Source: Bradyrhizobium barranii subsp. apii
GTDB taxonomy: Bacteria > Pseudomonadota > Alphaproteobacteria > Rhizobiales > Xanthobacteraceae
DNA length: 64,000 nucleotides
Assembly: GCF_011516635.5 (NCBI RefSeq)
Contig: NZ_CP096255.1
Coordinates: 7,438,501-7,502,500, forward strand
Direction of reading: 5' to 3'
Below the pieces are notes generated by a model. That model worked only from the letters and a program-made list of their open reading frames with translations. It ran no database searches and was not told the origin of the DNA. Made by a program: the position numbers and the translations under genes. Below, one piece after another: positions 46,622 through 54,237 of the stretch. The first letter of the stretch is position 1. Each line of letters opens with the position of its first letter.

Positions 46622-47039
46622 ACATGCTGGCCTCCCTCGCCAGCATGCAGCTTGAATCTGACTCGCGCCGTTTTGGGAATCTGGAGGGTTCTGTGAGGTC
46701 GCGCTCACGCGAGGGCGCGGCAGGCGCTTATGACGCGACCTCATTGAAGCCGGATTGAACGAAGGCGCGGGAGGCTATTCGCGGTTTTGCAGCTATGGGG
46801 ATTGTTCGAGATCGCCATGCCCGATCTGCTGGCTCGGCGCGTGAGGCAGAGACACAGGAGTGCGCATCCTGGAAGAGTTGAGATCAGACGCGCTTCGCCT
46901 GAGATCGCGATAGGCCTTTTGCTGCATCGGACGGTTGTTGTCGCGCAGTGTGACAGCACGGATTCGACATCGTCCGCGATGATCGAGACGCTGGGAGCGA
47001 AATGACGAATGATGATCGTCGTGCACGACATGACTTGGC

Positions 47040-48290
47040 TCACGATGTGTCGCATCGGAACGGTGATGTTCGAGGGCTGGGGCGTCTGAAGCTATGTCGA
47101 AAGCGCTCAATGATGCGCATGACGCCACCACAATCGGGACAGGCAGGAACCTCGGCCCAGGTTTGAGCCTCCGAATCCACAGGCGACGGCTGGCCATCGT
47201 TTGGGGCTGTTCGCTCATGATCGAGAAGTTCGCGGCAAAGGGCGAGCTTGGCAGCGCGATGGCGGTTGGCCATGAAGCCGAAGTGGCGGATGCGGTGGAA
47301 GCCGTCAGGCGGCGTATGAAGCAGGAAACGGCGAATGAACTCATCGGGCTTGAGATTCATGATCTTTGTCGCGCTGTTTTGGCGATAGTCCTTCCATGAG
47401 AAGGCGACATGATCGTCGTCGAGTGCGACGAGCCGGCTGTTGGCGATCGCGACGCGATGGGTGTAGCGGCCGAGATAGGCCAGGACCTGTGCGGGTCCGC
47501 CGAAGGGCCGCTTGGCGTAAACAACCCAGTTGATGCGTCGCATGGCGTCGAGGTGGGCCGCAAAGGCAGCCGGCTCGGCCAGAGCTCCGAGATCGCCGAA
47601 GAAACGCAAGGCACCGGAGTTGAAGGCTGCCGACAGACGTTTGAGAAAAAGTGTGCGAAATAGTCTGGACAACGGTTTGACGGCCAGGAAGAAGTTCGGT
47701 CGGCAAGCGGTCCAGCGCGCGCCATCGGGCGAGAGGCCGCCACCCGGAACGACGCAATGGACGTGGGGATGATGCATCAGCGTCTGTCCCCAGGTGTGGA
47801 GGACGGCGACGCCGCCGATCGCACCGCCGAGCCGGCGTGGATTGGCGGCGAGCGTCGTCATCGCCTCGGCGGCAGCCTTGAACAGGATGGCATAGACGAC
47901 GGCCTTGTTCTGGAAAGCGATCGCGGCGATCGGTGCGGGAAGTGTAAAGACGACGTGGAAATAGGGAACCGGAAGCAGGTCGGCTTGACGCGCGGCGAGC
48001 CACGCGGCTCGGGCTCTCCCCTGACACTTCGGACAGTGCCGATTGCGGCAGGAATTATAGGCAACGCGTGTCGTGCCGCAGTCGTCGCAAGCCTGCATGT
48101 GGCCGCCGAGCGCCTCGGTCCGGCACGCAACGATCGCGCTCATCACGCGCCGCTCGACCCGCCCCAGATGACCGGCATGTACACGGCGATAGGCGTCGCC
48201 ATGCCGGCGCAGAATATCGGCAATCTCGATGGCGGGCCTGTTGGAGCGGATGTCGGAGCGGGTCATGACCCGCATCCCGCTGCGGGTCAT
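47040..48290 (-). CDS. IS91-family HUH transposase, copy 2
   Basis: A 416-residue protein, identical in layout to copy 1: the Cys-rich N-terminal zinc domain, the HUH motif in HHPHVHCVV, and the Tyr region AYLGRYTHRVAIA. It differs by Val for Ala in NWV(V)YAKRPF. The start overlaps the recombinase stop by four bases. The frame is intact, and the short divergence implies recent transposition or gene conversion between the copies. Confidence 0.92.
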   Translation of the reverse strand: MTRSGMRVMTRSDIRSNRPAIEIADILRRHGDAYRRVHAGHLGRVERRVMSAIVACRTEALGGHMQACDDCGTTRVAYNSCRNRHCPKCQGRARAAWLAARQADLLPVPYFHVVFTLPAPIAAIAFQNKAVVYAILFKAAAEAMTTLAANPRRLGGAIGGVAVLHTWGQTLMHHPHVHCVVPGGGLSPDGARWTACRPNFFLAVKPLSRLFRTLFLKRLSAAFNSGALRFFGDLGALAEPAAFAAHLDAMRRINWVVYAKRPFGGPAQVLAYLGRYTHRVAIANSRLVALDDDHVAFSWKDYRQNSATKIMNLKPDEFIRRFLLHTPPDGFHRIRHFGFMANRHRAAKLALCRELLDHERTAPNDGQPSPVDSEAQTWAEVPACPDCGGVMRIIERFRHSFRRPSPRTSPFRCDTS

Positions 48291-49189
48291 CCAGGTGGCG
48301 TCACCTCCAGCGACAGGCGATCGAGCGGGCTCTGCGTCGCTCGGATCGTATCGGTGGCGACCTGCGTGTAGCGCGCTGTCGACGACAAATTATTGTGCCC
48401 GAGCAAGACCTGGATGATCCGGATATCGGTTCCGTTCTCGAGAAGATGTGTCGCGAAGCTGTGGCGCAGCGTGTGCAGCGTGACGCGCTTGGTCAGGCCC
48501 GCAGCCTTCACCGCCGACCGGCAGGCGGCATGCAGCACGGTCTGATCGATCGGATGATCTTCGTCACGACCAGGGAACAGATAAAGCCGCGGCCGGGCGA
48601 GCCGCCAGTAGGTGCGCAGGATGCCCAGCAGCTGGGGCGACAGCATCACGTTGCGATCCTTCGCGCCCTTGCCGTGGCGCACCTGGATGACGCCGCGGGC
48701 GCTGTCGATGTCTTCGATCCGCAGTCCCGCAACCTCCGAGGCCCTGAGCCCGGCCGCATAGGCGGTGGTGAGCGCGGCGCGGCTCTTCAGGCTCGATACC
48801 GCTTCAAGAAACTGAACCACTTCGTCGGCGCTGAGAACGACCGGCAGCTTGCGCGGTTCTCGCGCATAGGGAATGCGCTCTGGGATGAGCGCCTCGCCGA
48901 GCGTGACGCCGTAGAAAAACCGTAGCGCACAGACGATCTGGTTCAGCGCCGGCCATGAGATGCCGGTCGAGACCAAATGCACCTGGAAGGCGCGGACGTC
49001 TTCCAGCTCTAACCGGTCAGGCGATCGGCCAAAATAGCGGCTGAACTTCGAAACCGCGCTGATGTAGGATCTTTGCGTCGCCGGCGACAGATTGCGGACG
49101 GTCATGTCTTCGATCATGCGGCGGCGAAGAGGGCTCAAATCGGCCATCTCGATACTCCTGTCTGAGGGGGTGGGCTCCAACACCCACAT
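48287..49189 (-). CDS. Tyrosine recombinase, copy 2
   Basis: A 300-residue protein, matching copy 1 except Leu for Pro in KRVT(L)HTLRHS, directly before the catalytic His-x-x-Arg box. Arg in GLRASEVAG and Tyr in ARYTQ are kept. The Pro is usual at this place in XerC/D-like enzymes, so activity of this copy could be altered. First gene of the two-gene unit. Confidence 0.9.
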   Translation of the reverse strand: MWVLEPTPSDRSIEMADLSPLRRRMIEDMTVRNLSPATQRSYISAVSKFSRYFGRSPDRLELEDVRAFQVHLVSTGISWPALNQIVCALRFFYGVTLGEALIPERIPYAREPRKLPVVLSADEVVQFLEAVSSLKSRAALTTAYAAGLRASEVAGLRIEDIDSARGVIQVRHGKGAKDRNVMLSPQLLGILRTYWRLARPRLYLFPGRDEDHPIDQTVLHAACRSAVKAAGLTKRVTLHTLRHSFATHLLENGTDIRIIQVLLGHNNLSSTARYTQVATDTIRATQSPLDRLSLEVTPPG

Positions 49190-49328
49190 CCTCTCAGCCA
49201 GGAGGCGATCTATGCCACCTTGCCCCCTACGCCGCGGCAGCGGCTTCGTTCAATCCCCACCCGATTCTTTCCGGTCGGAAAATGCTCTAGTCGCTATCAC
49301 TGGCGCAGCGGGCGCGATGCGCATGATT

Positions 49329-49500
49329 GTGCCCTCGCCCCTTGCGGGAGAGGGCAGCGACGCCAGTAGATACGAACTCACTTGGGTGAGGGGTATGTCT
49401 CCGAGCGGTCCGTGCGGATGGATACCCCTCATCCGGCGCTTCGCGCCACCTTCCCCCACATCCGCCTTCGCCAAGGCTTCGGCGGACGTGAGGGGGGAAG
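49329..49500. repeat. Complex intergenic repeat (CCCTCGCCCCTTGCGGGAGAGGGC type)
   Basis: GCCCTCGCCCCTTGCGGGAG AGGGC forms a hairpin, followed by GGGGTATGTCTCC and CACCTTCCCCCACATCCGCC ... GTGAGGGGGGAAGGG inverted segments. It resembles the dispersed 'CTTGCGGGAGAGGG' repeat of alphaproteobacteria, here enlarged by CTTCGCCAAGGCTTCGGCGG. It carries no gene. Confidence 0.6.
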
Positions 49501-49526
49501 GGAAGAAAAATCATCAGCGTCCGCAC

Positions 49527-50090
49527 TTACACCGTCGCGCCCTGCGCCTTTGCCCTTCGCAGATGCTCGTCCAGGCGCGGCATGATCTCGACGAAATTGC
49601 AGGGACGCGTGCGGTAGTCGAGCTGGGCCGCGAGGATGCCGTCCCAGCCGTCGCGACAGGCGCCGGGCGAGCCCGGCAGGCAGAAGATGTAGGTGGCGCC
49701 GGCGACGCCGGCGGTGGCGCGGCTCTGGATCGTCGACGTGCCGATCTTGGCGTGGCTGAGCATGTGGAAGGCGATCGAGAAGCCGTCCATGCGCTTCTCG
49801 AACAGCGGCTCGATCGCCTCCGGCGTGACGTCGCGCCCCGTAAAACCGGTGCCGCCGGTGGTGATGACGACGTCGACGCCGGTATCCGCAATCCAGCGGC
49901 GGACGACGGCGCGGATCGCCTCGACATCGTCGGTGACGATCTCGCGCGCGGCGAGATGATGGCCCGCCGCGGTGAGGCGATCGGCCAGCGTCTGGCCGGA
50001 CTTGTCGTCGGCGAGCGCGCGCGTGTCGGACACGGTGAGCACCGCGATGTTGAGCGGGATGAACTGTTTCGTTTCGTCGATGGAGGCCAT
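49527..50090 (-). CDS. moaB: Molybdenum cofactor biosynthesis protein B
   Basis: A 187-residue MoCF-fold protein with AGGAAGG before the ATG. Visible are AVLTVSDTRALADDKSGQTL, VVITTGGTGFTGRDVTPEAI and the later IFCLPGSPGACRDGWDGILA. MoaB/MogA-type enzymes adenylate molybdopterin before metal insertion. The extended C-terminus (LDYRTRPCNFVEIMPRLDEH) is typical of alphaproteobacterial MoaB. Single gene between repeats. Confidence 0.93.
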   Translation of the reverse strand: MASIDETKQFIPLNIAVLTVSDTRALADDKSGQTLADRLTAAGHHLAAREIVTDDVEAIRAVVRRWIADTGVDVVITTGGTGFTGRDVTPEAIEPLFEKRMDGFSIAFHMLSHAKIGTSTIQSRATAGVAGATYIFCLPGSPGACRDGWDGILAAQLDYRTRPCNFVEIMPRLDEHLRRAKAQGATV

Positions 50091-50100
50091 TGGTCCTTCC

Positions 50101-50236
50101 TCTCGTGTCCCGGACGCGATGCAACGCGTCAGCGGTGCGTCGCAGAGCCGGGACCCAGAGCTGAGAGACCGGCATTGTGGGCCCCGGCTCTGCAGCGCAC
50201 CGCTGAAGAAGCGCTGCGCTGCGTCCGGGGCACGAA
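50101..50236. repeat. REP-like palindrome, complete copy
   Basis: TCTCGTGTCCCGGACGCGAT ... CGCAGAGCCGGGACCCAGAG ... GGGCCCCGGCTCTGCAGCGC ... GCGTCCGGGGCACGA. Same family as 23845-23977 and as the repeat split by IS110 at 7406/16635. Confidence 0.8.
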
Positions 50237-50246
50237 GTCCTGGCGA

Positions 50247-51188
50247 CTACGACCCGCTGCCGAACGTGTTGCAGGCCTGGACGGTGCCTTGCTGGTAGCC
50301 GGTCATGAACCACTGCTTGCGTTGCGCCGCCGAGCCGTGCGTGAAGGAATCGGGCACGACGCGTCCCGTGGCCTGGCGTTGCAGCGTGTCGTCACCGATC
50401 GCGCTCGCCGTGGTCAACGCGGCGTCGATGTCGCCGGGCTCGAGGAAGTTCGGACGCTTCTTCGACTCGCGATTGACCCAGACGCCGGACAGGCAATCGG
50501 CTTGCAATTCGACCTTCACCTGGAGCGCATTGGCCTCGGCCTTGCTGCCGGCCTGCTGCTGCAGCCGCGTCACGCGCGGAATGATGCCGAGCAGGTTCTG
50601 GATGTGATGGCCGGCCTCATGCGCGATGATGTAGGCGGTGGTGAAGTTGCAGGCGGACTTGCCGGAGCAGCCGCGGAAGCGCGTCTCGACCTCGCGGAAG
50701 AAACTGGTGTCGAGGAAGATGGTACGATCCGGCGGACAGTAGAACGGCCCCATCGCCGACTCTGCCCGGCCGCAGCGGCCGCCATTGGTGACGTTGCGGA
50801 ACAGCACGACCTTCGGACCGGTGTAGGACTGGCCGCTGGCCTGGAAGATTTCGCTCCAGCGGTCGTCGATCTCGCCGAGGATGCCGGAGATCATGCTGCC
50901 CATCTCGTCGGTCGGCGCGCCGCGCTTGGCGGAGGTCGACTGACGATCGGTCTGGTAGGAAGGCGCCTGTCCGCCGCCGGTGAGGATCTCGGCGCCGCCG
51001 ATCAGGATGCGCGGATCGATGCCGAAGGCATAACCGACCAGGCCGAGCACGATGATGGTGCCGATGCCTAGACCGCCGCCGCCCATCGGCAGGCCGAACC
51101 CGCCTCCGCCTCCGCCGCCGCCCATGCCGCCACCGCCGTCGCGGCGATCCTCAATGTCGTCGCTGCGGCGGAAATCATCATAACGCAT
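50247..51188 (-). CDS. Neutral zinc metallopeptidase (YpfJ family)
   Basis: A 313-residue protein. A Gly-rich stretch (residues 18-45) and a transmembrane helix (GIGTIIVLGLVGYAFGI) open the protein. The catalytic domain has the zinc motif AYIIAHEAGHHIQNLLG and a downstream acidic site in VELQADCLSGVW. CGRAESAMGPFYCPPDRTIF is conserved in the family. Residues near the end (FTHGSAAQRKQWFMTGYQQG) match the DUF2342-like tail. It is membrane-anchored with the domain probably in the periplasm; its substrate is unknown. Confidence 0.92.
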   Translation of the reverse strand: MRYDDFRRSDDIEDRRDGGGGMGGGGGGGGFGLPMGGGGLGIGTIIVLGLVGYAFGIDPRILIGGAEILTGGGQAPSYQTDRQSTSAKRGAPTDEMGSMISGILGEIDDRWSEIFQASGQSYTGPKVVLFRNVTNGGRCGRAESAMGPFYCPPDRTIFLDTSFFREVETRFRGCSGKSACNFTTAYIIAHEAGHHIQNLLGIIPRVTRLQQQAGSKAEANALQVKVELQADCLSGVWVNRESKKRPNFLEPGDIDAALTTASAIGDDTLQRQATGRVVPDSFTHGSAAQRKQWFMTGYQQGTVQACNTFGSGS

Positions 51189-51589
51189 GGCGGGTTTCCC
51201 TCAGTCCTCAATTGGCGTCATTTGGGCGCAAAAGCGCGAAAGCTCAACGCGCCACACACGTAAAATTTCCAATGCGTTAATCAATATCCCGCTCGGCAAT
51301 TATTGCCTAGTGCGACAGCATGCCGATGCCAGCAATTTTTTCCGGGGTCGTGCAATTTTTTCCGAGAGAAATTTGGCGACCTGACTGCTCCCGCAGCGCG
51401 AAGAAATACGAAATACACTGGAAAACACGACGAATGCGCAGAGCGAAACGCGCGCCATGCGCGATGCGAGGGATGCTCACGAAAGCGGCGGGTTAAGTCG
51501 ATTTTTACTTTGCCGCTCCATTGTAACGGTCAGTCGGTTGTTTGGTCCCGCGTCGCCGACAGCGTCGCCTGAGTCAGAGTTCTTGAGTC
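51189..51589. other. Divergent intergenic region, peptidase / ccrM
   Basis: About 400 AT-richer bases with no supported gene. It holds both promoters, a CtrA-like site, and two GAGTC (GANTC) sites just before ccrM. Two near-identical 10-mers, GCAATTTTTT, occur at about 51332 and 51352. Confidence 0.55.
51493..51507. promoter_or_regulatory. CtrA-like binding site before ccrM
   Basis: TTAA-GTCGATT-TTTA matches TTAA-N7-TTAA at seven of eight positions, 83 bases before the ccrM start. CtrA control of ccrM is established in Caulobacter and relatives; here it is inference. Confidence 0.4.
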
Positions 51590-52720
51590 ATGGTAGTGTC
51601 GCGTCGCGGGGCGTCTGCAAGGGCGCCCCGCACAAATTTTGAGTCCGCTTCGCACAGCATCATCCTCGGTGATTGCGTCGCCGAGATGTCGAAGCTTCAG
51701 GCCGGTTCGGTCGACCTCGTGTTCGCCGATCCGCCCTACAATCTCCAGCTCAAGGGCGATCTGAAGCGCCCCGACGAATCCCATGTCGATGCCGTCAACG
51801 ACGACTGGGACAAGTTCGATTCGTTCTCCGCCTATGACGATTTCACCCGTGCCTGGCTGCTTGCCGCCCGCCGCGCGATGAAGCCGTCGGCGACGATCTG
51901 GGTGATCGGCTCCTATCACAACATTTTCCGCGTCGGCGCGATCATGCAGGATCTCGGCTTCTGGCTTCTAAACGACATCGTCTGGCGCAAGTCGAACCCG
52001 ATGCCGAACTTCCGCGGCCGCCGCTTCACCAACGCGCACGAAACGATGATCTGGGCCGCGCGTGACGAAAAAGCCAAGGGCTACACGTTCAACTACGAGG
52101 CGCTGAAGGCGGCGAACGAGGACGTGCAGGCACGGTCCGACTGGCTGATCCCGCTCTGCACCGGCGAGGAGCGCCTCAAGGGCGCCGACGGCAAGAAAGT
52201 GCATCCGACGCAGAAGCCGGAAGGCCTGCTCGCGCGCGTGCTGCTGTCGTCGTCGAAACCCGGCGATCTCGTGATCGATCCCTTCAACGGCACCGGCACC
52301 ACCGGCGCGGTCGCAAAACGTCTTGGCCGCTCCTATATCGGCTTCGAGCGCGACAAGACCTACGCGAAGGCCGCCGAAGCTCGCATCGCCGCGGTCGAGC
52401 CGCTGCCGGAAGAAAGCCTCGCTCCGTTCATGACCGCGCGCGAAGCGCCTCGGGTCGCGTTCTCCGAGCTGATCGAGCGCGGCATGATCATGCCCGGCAC
52501 AAAGCTGTTCGACGCCAAGAAGAAGCTCGGAGCACTGGTGCGCGCCGACGGCGCCATCATGCTGGGCGACAAGGTCGGCTCGATCCACCGCATCGGCGCC
52601 GTGGCGCAAGGGGCGCAAGCCTGCAACGGCTGGACCTTCTGGCATGTCGAGACCAAGAAGGGTCTCAAGCTGATCGACGAGTTCCGCGCCGAGATCCGTG
52701 CGGGGATCGGGGCGGAGTAG
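51590..52720 (+). CDS. ccrM: CcrM-type adenine DNA methyltransferase (GANTC)
   Basis: A 376-residue protein, the usual CcrM size. The amino-methyltransferase signature DLVFADPPYNLQLKGDL is near residue 45, the TRD-like IVWRKSNPMPNFRGRRFTNA follows, and the SAM-binding motif is VIDPFNGTGTTGAVAKRLGR (beta class order). The C-terminal CcrM-specific domain (after about residue 270) is present, with DGAIMLGDKVGSIHRIGAVA. It methylates GANTC after replication and times cell-cycle genes. No strong ribosome-binding site is seen; a GTG two codons in is possible. Two GAGTC sites lie just upstream, one touching the ATG. Confidence 0.95.
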   Translation: MVVSRRGASARAPRTNFESASHSIILGDCVAEMSKLQAGSVDLVFADPPYNLQLKGDLKRPDESHVDAVNDDWDKFDSFSAYDDFTRAWLLAARRAMKPSATIWVIGSYHNIFRVGAIMQDLGFWLLNDIVWRKSNPMPNFRGRRFTNAHETMIWAARDEKAKGYTFNYEALKAANEDVQARSDWLIPLCTGEERLKGADGKKVHPTQKPEGLLARVLLSSSKPGDLVIDPFNGTGTTGAVAKRLGRSYIGFERDKTYAKAAEARIAAVEPLPEESLAPFMTAREAPRVAFSELIERGMIMPGTKLFDAKKKLGALVRADGAIMLGDKVGSIHRIGAVAQGAQACNGWTFWHVETKKGLKLIDEFRAEIRAGIGAE

Positions 52721-52736
52721 TCACTTCCCGCGATCT

Positions 52737-52830
52737 CGTAGGGTGGGCAAAGGCGCCCTTGCGCCGTGCCCACCATCTCTCTCCCCGGGACGCAGATTTG
52801 GTGGGCACGCTTCGCTTTGCCCACCCTACG
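52737..52830. repeat. GTAGGGTGGGCAAAG inverted repeat, copy 4 of 4
   Basis: CGTAGGGTGGGCAAAGGCGC ... GTGCCCACCATC ... GGTGGGCACGCTTCGCTTTG CCCACCCTACG, just after the ccrM stop. Confidence 0.85.
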
Positions 52831-52900
52831 GCTCCTTGAATGCCGCCACAGCCAGGACTAGATTCGCCCGATCAGCCCCGTCCTGACCGGTCCGGCTCCC

Positions 52901-53227
52901 ATGCGACGACAGTCCGAGACATTGCTGCTGGTGCCGCTGCTGCCGATCTTCCTGCTCGGCATGTTTCCTATGTTCCTGATCGCCCTGCTCGGCTTTTTCG
53001 GCCTCGCGATCTTCGGCGTGCTGATGGTCTGCGTCGGGCTCGCCAGCAGCAACGAGGCGCATGACAATTTCAATCACGACGTCATCGTACACGGCTACGC
53101 GCGCGGATCGGAGCGCAAGACGCGGGCCTCCAGCATGCACGCCGCAACGCGGCTCGCGATGCGGCTGGACGCTGTCGGCGCCGGGATGATCGTCATCGCC
53201 GTCGTCGGCCTGCTCTATTCCAGTTGA
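52901..53227 (+). CDS. Small membrane protein of unknown function
   Basis: A 108-residue frame. A long hydrophobic region (LLLVPLLPIFLLGMFPMFLI and following, two helices) is followed by a hydrophilic loop with NEAHDNFNHDVIVHGYARGS and a C-terminal helix (AVGAGMIVIAVVGLLYSS). Three transmembrane segments are expected. No family was recognised. It is convergent with the SDR gene, with 16 bases between stops. Confidence 0.6.
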   Translation: MRRQSETLLLVPLLPIFLLGMFPMFLIALLGFFGLAIFGVLMVCVGLASSNEAHDNFNHDVIVHGYARGSERKTRASSMHAATRLAMRLDAVGAGMIVIAVVGLLYSS

Positions 53228-53243
53228 GCGTCGAGGCGCGGCC

Positions 53244-54134
53244 TCACGGCGCCAGACGAGCGATCAATCGATCGGAGGCATCCATGAGCGCCGCCGCGTA
53301 GGATCGCTCCGCAGACGAAGGGCTCGGCAGGATCGCCTCAGCCTTGTTGTTGAACATGACACCGCTGCGGCCGTTGAGATCAGGCGACACCAGGAGCGGC
53401 ACCAGTCGCTCGGCATAGGCGTCCGGCTCGACCATCATGAAGCTGGTCAGCCAGTTGATCAGCGAGACGAGCGCACGCGACCCGAGCAGATTGGCGCGAA
53501 TATCGGTCTTCACGAAGCCGGGATTGAGGCCGAACACATCGACATCGGCAAAGCGCCTGGCGGCCTCGAGGACGAGCACTTCGTTGCCCGCCACGGTGTT
53601 CGAGTGGGCCGCGAACCGCTTGTAGCTCCGTTCCGAATTCAGATCGGCGACATCGGCTCTCTGCTCCGTCCCGGGAAATCCCATGACGAATATCCGAGGC
53701 TTGAATGTGGCCGTGGCCCTGTCCCTTCCAAGACGAGAGGCGATCGCGTTCAGGATGACGAAGCGGCTCAGATAGCTGACAGCAAGATCGCGTTCGATGC
53801 CTTCCGCCGTCACCTCACGCCTGGGCCCCGCCATGATGCCGGTCGTGAAGACGACGATATCGAGCGTCTCGGCGGGAAGCTCACGGCCGATCCGCCTGGC
53901 TTCCCGCATCAGGCTCAGATCGGCCTGCATGAATGCGATGCCCGGCACGTTCTGATCGCGGAATGTCTGGCCGACGACGAGGACACGCGCCCCCTTGGCC
54001 GCCAATTGGCGGCTGAACGCCCGGCCAATGCCGCCGGTGCCGCCGATCACCGCCACATTCAATCCAGCGAGCCTGAGGCCTTCGAGCGCCGGCGGATTCA
54101 CCTTCAGGTTCTTGTCGAGTTCTACGCGTTTCAT
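53244..54134 (-). CDS. Short-chain dehydrogenase/reductase
   Basis: The protein is 296 residues from MKRVELDKNLKVNPPALEGL. The Rossmann motif is NVAVIGGTGGIGRAFSRQLA, with VGQ after the second strand. The usual YxxxK is seen as SYKRFAAHSNTVAGNE-like sequence without a clear Tyr-x-x-x-Lys, and FGLNPGFVKTDI matches the family's PG motif. The catalytic tetrad may be atypical, so activity is uncertain. Divergent from a LysR gene with operator-like sites between, a usual target/regulator arrangement. Confidence 0.85.
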   Translation of the reverse strand: MKRVELDKNLKVNPPALEGLRLAGLNVAVIGGTGGIGRAFSRQLAAKGARVLVVGQTFRDQNVPGIAFMQADLSLMREARRIGRELPAETLDIVVFTTGIMAGPRREVTAEGIERDLAVSYLSRFVILNAIASRLGRDRATATFKPRIFVMGFPGTEQRADVADLNSERSYKRFAAHSNTVAGNEVLVLEAARRFADVDVFGLNPGFVKTDIRANLLGSRALVSLINWLTSFMMVEPDAYAERLVPLLVSPDLNGRSGVMFNNKAEAILPSPSSAERSYAAALMDASDRLIARLAP

Positions 54135-54175
54135 GGATGGCTCGCCCTGCAATGTCAGCAAAGGGCAGATGGACC

Positions 54176-54190
54176 TTCCACTCAATGGAA
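54176..54190. promoter_or_regulatory. LysR-type operator candidate
   Basis: TTCCA-CTCAA-TGGAA is a perfect palindrome with the spacing of a LysR box; a second site TCCA-TTGA-TGGA lies at 54218-54229. Both are in the 103-base divergent region between the SDR and LysR genes. Confidence 0.55.
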
Positions 54191-54237
54191 TAAATGCCGT
54201 AAATTGGAACTGATTGATCCATTGATGGAATAATGAA

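Larger units (their letters stand above)
46675..49256 (-). mobile_element. IS91-like element with tyrosine recombinase, copy 2
   Basis: 2582 bases, same ends and same gene order as copy 1 (9080-11661), with only two coding differences noticed. It is inserted in the IS630 leader. The left flank is GCGCCGTTTT and the right flank is CCACCCGATT; no target duplication is visible. Confidence 0.87.
45662..49287 (-). mobile_element. IS630-family element interrupted by IS91-like copy 2
   Basis: The terminal inverted repeats are GAGCGTTTTCCGATC (left) and GAGCATTTTCCGACC (right, read inward; 13 of 15 match), flanked by TA at 45660-45661 and 49288-49289, the IS630 target duplication. Own sequence is 45662-46674 and 49257-49287. 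The rest is the IS91-like element inserted between the transposase start and the right terminal repeat. Confidence 0.85.

Noticed and set aside
46622..46744. 41-residue extension of the IS630 first frame
   Set aside because: It is translated from the IS91-like end; the same residues appear at 9081-9149 next to an unrelated gene.
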